From positions 124,001 to 188,000 of the forward strand of contig NZ_JAYMEM010000009.1 in the NCBI RefSeq assembly GCF_037029465.1: 64,000 nucleotides of DNA, given 5' to 3'. The stretch's first letter is position 1, and every line of letters starts with the position of its first letter. The DNA comes from Mesoflavibacter sp037029465. GTDB taxonomy: Bacteria; Bacteroidota; Bacteroidia; Flavobacteriales; Flavobacteriaceae. Below are positions 61,029 to 64,000 of the stretch, one piece after another. The notes under the pieces were generated by a model. That model ran no database searches and was not told the DNA's origin. It worked only from the letters and a program-made list of their open reading frames with translations. Made by a program: the position numbers and the translations under genes.

Positions 61029-61964
61029 TCACTCTTTTTTAATAAGTGTTATTTTGTAATTATCATTGGAGCGTATATCAATTAAAAGCTTTGAGCCTTT
61101 CATGATCTTATTTGTTAAAATATATTTAGCTAATTGCTCTCGGCTCTTATGCTGTTCAGTTATAACTAAAGGTTTAATATCTCTTTTCTCAAAAGCTATC
61201 TCAACAATTTTAGGTCTTTTAAAAACAACAATATCCCTTATTTGCCTTTCGACATTGAAAAGGTATTTGAGGTCCTTTATTTTTCGGTTATCAAATTCAT
61301 GTAACAATATCTTTGAAAGAATGGGCACTAATGGAATACTAAGCATAGGTTTTTGTAGATAAATACTCTTTAAATCTAAAATTAAGTCCAAATTGCCATC
61401 ATGAAACATATAATCGTTTGTTTCAGGTACGAAAAGAAAGTTATGTGGTATTCCGTTTCTATAGAAAGCTGATTTAACAGCATCGGTAAAAGGATTAATA
61501 ATGGTCCTGAAATAATGCTCCATAAGCAATTCATTACGCAAGTGAGATTTAAGCTTATCAATTTCTTGTTTTGGTAAATTATGGGGGTTATTCTTTATAT
61601 TATATTCAAAGACTCTATCAGCATACTTTTGCTCTCTAGGTTCTTGCCACACCTTATAGGCTAGCTTCTCTAGATTTTCAATTGAGACTTTAAAACCAAT
61701 CAATTCACTCACTATCGATACCCAAACTGCTTGAGCGAGGTTAAGTCGTATCCATTTTGCTTTTTTATTTTTTTTATTATCATTATCCGAAATAACATCA
61801 ACTAGCTTATTTATATCAGGTGATTGTTCTACAGGAACAAATGGGACAATTCGTTCTCTAATCCAATGATTTATATTTTTTGAACTTATGTCTAATTGGT
61901 TAGGGCCAAGTTCTCTAGACTCAAAGATGGCATTTCCAATTTCCTCAATTGTTTTTGTTGTCAT
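61029..61964 (-). CDS. MerR-like DNA-binding protein of the element (unknown function)
   Basis: The 311-residue soluble protein has an N-terminal region like a MerR-type winged helix: SKNINHWIRERIVPFVP (first helix-turn-helix) and LNLAQAVWVSIVSELIGFKV (the second, as in 'Y-x-x-x-D-x-x-x-L-x-x-I-x-x-L' regulators). The rest is helical to about residue 215, then alpha/beta, ending GSKLLIDIRSNDNYKITLIKKE. I cannot assign a family to it. It is divergent from the ribbon-helix-helix gene, and its own perfect -7 box (61981-61988) lies just upstream. A regulator of the element is the best guess. Confidence 0.65.
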   Translation of the reverse strand: MTTKTIEEIGNAIFESRELGPNQLDISSKNINHWIRERIVPFVPVEQSPDINKLVDVISDNDNKKNKKAKWIRLNLAQAVWVSIVSELIGFKVSIENLEKLAYKVWQEPREQKYADRVFEYNIKNNPHNLPKQEIDKLKSHLRNELLMEHYFRTIINPFTDAVKSAFYRNGIPHNFLFVPETNDYMFHDGNLDLILDLKSIYLQKPMLSIPLVPILSKILLHEFDNRKIKDLKYLFNVERQIRDIVVFKRPKIVEIAFEKRDIKPLVITEQHKSREQLAKYILTNKIMKGSKLLIDIRSNDNYKITLIKKE

Positions 61965-61980
61965 TGTAAAAATAATTACT

Positions 61981-61988
61981 CAAATATA
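61981..61988 (-). promoter_or_regulatory. -7 promoter box of the MerR-like gene
   Basis: The minus strand reads TATATTTG, a perfect TAnnTTTG, 17 nt before the ATG at 61964. Confidence 0.6.
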
Positions 61989-62008
61989 GTAAAAAGTAAA
62001 AAAAGAAT

Positions 62009-62016
62009 TATATTTG
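62009..62016 (+). promoter_or_regulatory. -7 promoter box of the ribbon-helix-helix gene
   Basis: TATATTTG on the plus strand lies 20 nt from the divergent minus-strand box. It would give a leader of about 160 nt that contains the three TATACYAA repeats and a possible 29-codon frame (62035-62124). Confidence 0.5.
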
Positions 62017-62094
62017 GATATAAAATATTTCAAAATGAAATGGAATATGTTTAAAAAATTGAAAAACAGAATATTAAAATTAAAAAAAGTTAAG

Positions 62095-62157
62095 TATACC
62101 AATACAATACCATTGATATACTAATAGTTTACTACTGGTAAATCATAGGTATACCAA
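62095..62157. promoter_or_regulatory. Three phased TATACYAA repeats, candidate operator
   Basis: TATACCAA occurs at 62095 and 62150 and TATACTAA at 62117. The spacings are 22 and 33 bp, that is two and three helical turns, so all face one side of the DNA. The last is part of the palindrome GGTATACC. They lie 29-91 nt upstream of the ribbon-helix-helix gene, as expected for its operator. Confidence 0.5.
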
Positions 62158-62185
62158 CTAAAACACATAAACAAATTACACTATT

Positions 62186-62686
62186 ATGGACACAACAAGA
62201 AACGTAACAATAAGCTTCAAGACTACTGCTGAGGAGAAAACAGCTCTACAACAGATAGCTAACGATAAGAACATTTCAAGATCAGAGCTTATAGCTAGTA
62301 TCGTAAATGGATTTAAAAATCAGTATGATTACATTGGAAAAACATCTCCAAAGGAGAAAGAGCTAAATGAAAAATTAAATAACCTTTTAAAAGAAAACAG
62401 AAAACTGATTTTGTCTTTAGAAAATGCCGAGCATAGAATAGAGATAGAACAAAAAGCGAATCAAAAGTATGTCAAAGAACAACTTGAAATGAACAAGACC
62501 ATTTTCGACATGAAGGGACAACTAAAAACAGCTAAAAAGGACATCGCTAGTTTAAACGAACAGTTAATATCGATTGAAGCGCCTAATAGAGATGATACAA
62601 GCCCCGAACTTTTATGGGGCTCTCTGGGCTCATTATTGATATCTGGCCTTGCATTGTTTTTCGCACCAAGGTTATTCAATCACTAA
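62186..62686 (+). CDS. Ribbon-helix-helix / coiled-coil / C-terminal membrane-anchor protein
   Basis: The 166-residue protein starts with a ribbon-helix-helix-like DNA-binding domain (about 5-50: NVTISFKTTAEEKTALQQIA, then ISRSELIASIVNGF). A continuous coiled coil follows (about 58-132: EKELNEKLNNLLKENRKLIL, MNKTIFDMKGQLKTAKKDI). A single hydrophobic segment at the C-terminus (WGSLGSLLISGLALFFAPRLF, about 143-163) precedes NH at the end. The design could tether a DNA site to the membrane, or link the element to cell division or conjugation machinery, but that is inference. There is no signal peptide. Three phased repeats lie upstream. Confidence 0.75.
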   Translation: MDTTRNVTISFKTTAEEKTALQQIANDKNISRSELIASIVNGFKNQYDYIGKTSPKEKELNEKLNNLLKENRKLILSLENAEHRIEIEQKANQKYVKEQLEMNKTIFDMKGQLKTAKKDIASLNEQLISIEAPNRDDTSPELLWGSLGSLLISGLALFFAPRLFNH

Positions 62687-62934
62687 CTTAATAAAGCATT
62701 TGGAAAAAGGCTGAGTAAGTGCGCAATCCTTAACCCAATTAAAATTTGTAGGTTATTACATATCAACCAATATCTCGTTGGATTAACTGACCACGGTAAT
62801 CAATTCTGAAAGATATATACGCAATATTAAATAGTTAAAAAACCTATCACAATACGCCAAGTCTATGTATTTAAGTAATTATCACTTTTATCTTGACTAT
62901 AGGAAGTCTCCAAACTAAAAGTCAGAGTCTAAAC

Positions 62935-64000
62935 TTATTTTGCAAATCTGATATGAGGCAAAAAGGTTAGGAACAATATAGCTGCTCTTACCATTCGGTA
63001 GGCCATATAATTGACAAATCTTGAAATAAAACTGGTATTTTTATAGATAGTATCAATCGTAACCTCATTGCATTGATTGATAATATTTTGAAAATCAGAA
63101 CGTAATAATTCGGAAAAGTAAGGTGAATGTATTTCAACATTCATTTCGATACTTCCATAGCAGCTAAGGTCATTGAGGTTAAATGAACCTATTGTGGACC
63201 ATTTGTTATCCACCACAGCCGCTTTGCCGTGCACGACAGAATTATTCCATTCATATATTAGCACATTTTGTTTTAAAAATAATGAATATAAATAAGAGGT
63301 TGCATTACGTATTAAAGGCACATCACTAATCCCTGCTAATATTAGCGTTACTTTTACTTTCCTTTTACAAGCACCTATTATAGCATTGTTTAGTCTTCTT
63401 CCTGGTAAAAAATAAGAACTGACAATGACTATTTCATTCTTGGCTTGGTTGATGGAATTTGTGTAAGAGTCGCATACTTCAGTTTTGTTTTTAAGCCAAT
63501 CGTTTTGTCTAATACCAACAAGTGTTTTTCCTGCAGAATGTAATACAGGTTTTATTTTTTTTGAGCTTCTGTCTTTAAAAAAATAATCGCGACACAGTTT
63601 TTGCAAATCTTGGGCAGCTGGGCAATCTAATTTTATAGCATAATCTAGCCAAGGCTCATCACTTTCTTTACCGCGATATTTATTTGCAATATTTATTCCT
63701 CCTATGATTGCAAATTTAGCATCAGCTACAATTACTTTGTGATGCATCCTTCTTCCTAAATAAAAGTTGTTGACAGAAAATAACGGCGAAAAAAATCGAA
63801 AAAATATTCCACTCTGCTGCAAATCTTTTATGAAATTATCAGAAAGAGATGAGCTGCCATAAGCATCTAATAGGATATAAACCTTCACATTTCGATGTGC
63901 TGCTTCTTTTAAACAATTTGCTATATCATTTCCTGTTTCATCATTTTCAAAAATGTAGGTTTGTAAATGAATCTCTTCTTGTGCATTTTCAATGATTTCT
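62935..64000 (-). CDS. Phospholipase D/cardiolipin synthase-like protein (5' end beyond the window)
   Basis: The frame is open to the last bases of the window (EIIENAQEEIHLQTYIFEND reads in frame before the GTG at 63888), so this is the C-terminal part of a larger gene. Two HKD motifs are complete: HHKVIVADAKFAIIGGIN and VHGKAAVVDNKWSTIGSFN, the catalytic pair of the PLD superfamily. The C-terminus is hydrophobic (VRAAILFLTFLPHIRF). Cardiolipin synthesis or another phosphatidyl transfer is likely; nuclease members also exist. It is not clear whether it belongs to the mobile element or to the chromosome. Confidence 0.88.
   Translation of the reverse strand, partial: EIIENAQEEIHLQTYIFENDETGNDIANCLKEAAHRNVKVYILLDAYGSSSLSDNFIKDLQQSGIFFRFFSPLFSVNNFYLGRRMHHKVIVADAKFAIIGGINIANKYRGKESDEPWLDYAIKLDCPAAQDLQKLCRDYFFKDRSSKKIKPVLHSAGKTLVGIRQNDWLKNKTEVCDSYTNSINQAKNEIVIVSSYFLPGRRLNNAIIGACKRKVKVTLILAGISDVPLIRNATSYLYSLFLKQNVLIYEWNNSVVHGKAAVVDNKWSTIGSFNLNDLSCYGSIEMNVEIHSPYFSELLRSDFQNIINQCNEVTIDTIYKNTSFISRFVNYMAYRMVRAAILFLTFLPHIRFAK

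Noticed and set aside
62600..62640. AGCCCC / GGGGCT hairpin near the end of the RHH gene as a terminator
   Set aside because: It is inside the coding sequence, has only a 6-bp stem and no T-run.
59300..64000. Second copy of the tRNA-Leu 3' end marking the far end of the element
   Set aside because: I looked for pieces of the T arm and acceptor end on both strands and found none of useful length.
1..64000. CRISPR arrays, rRNA genes, IS elements with transposases, toxin-antitoxin pairs
   Set aside because: No regularly spaced repeats, rRNA sequence or transposase motifs were seen; the only recombinase is the serine integrase at the tRNA.

Overview
The window is a piece of a low-GC (roughly one third G+C by eye) Bacteroidetes chromosome, almost certainly a marine-type Flavobacteriaceae member. 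The evidence is the set of secreted proteins with type IX secretion (T9SS type A) C-terminal domains, the TonB-dependent receptor with a carboxypeptidase-like regulatory domain, surface lipoproteins with acidic residues after the lipobox cysteine, many perfect TAnnTTTG -7 promoter boxes, and familiar flavobacterial neighbourhoods such as prs-rplY-pth and mgtE-rsmA-DUF4286-TPR. I cannot name the genus.

Layout. 1-7.4 kb: the 3' end of a large secreted or surface protein, a small membrane protein, then a secreted endonuclease/phosphatase divergent from a TonB receptor plus DUF5689 lipoprotein pair (possible extracellular nucleic acid scavenging). 7.4-13.5 kb: tex, a phosphodiesterase-TPR-sulfotransferase fusion preceded by an overlapping 47-residue gene, and a T9SS cargo protein; a 60-bp near-perfect palindrome separates the last two. 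13.7-20.7 kb: six same-strand genes for secreted or membrane proteins of unknown role, two of them MORN-like. 20.8-33.4 kb: lipoproteins, metG with an embedded repeat-derived peptide, LD-carboxypeptidase, YraN, M20 peptidase, a Crp/Fnr regulator with a TlpA-like thiol reductase, mfd and a TerB-like protein. 33.4-36.6 kb: a four-gene signalling module (coiled coil, Roadblock-like, Ras-like GTPase, hybrid histidine kinase). 36.7-52.6 kb: housekeeping and metabolism (fbp, GNAT, aspartate kinase, a PlsC-GNAT acyltransferase fusion, ArsR, an eight-gene minus-strand run including mgtE and rsmA, serS, HTTM protein, ribF), with a structured 88-bp repeat before serS. 52.7-56.7 kb: a large T9SS-exported metalloprotease. 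56.7-59.1 kb: pth, rplY, prs.

59.2-64.0 kb: a tRNA-Leu(CAA) gene carries an integrated element. A large serine recombinase reads antisense into the tRNA, so its last 14 residues and stop codon come from tRNA sequence. Behind it lie an unlisted 47-residue ORF, a MerR-like DNA-binding protein, and a divergent gene for a ribbon-helix-helix/coiled-coil/membrane-anchor protein with three phased TATACYAA repeats upstream. A phospholipase D-family gene runs off the right edge. The far end of the element is not visible, so its size and full cargo are unknown.
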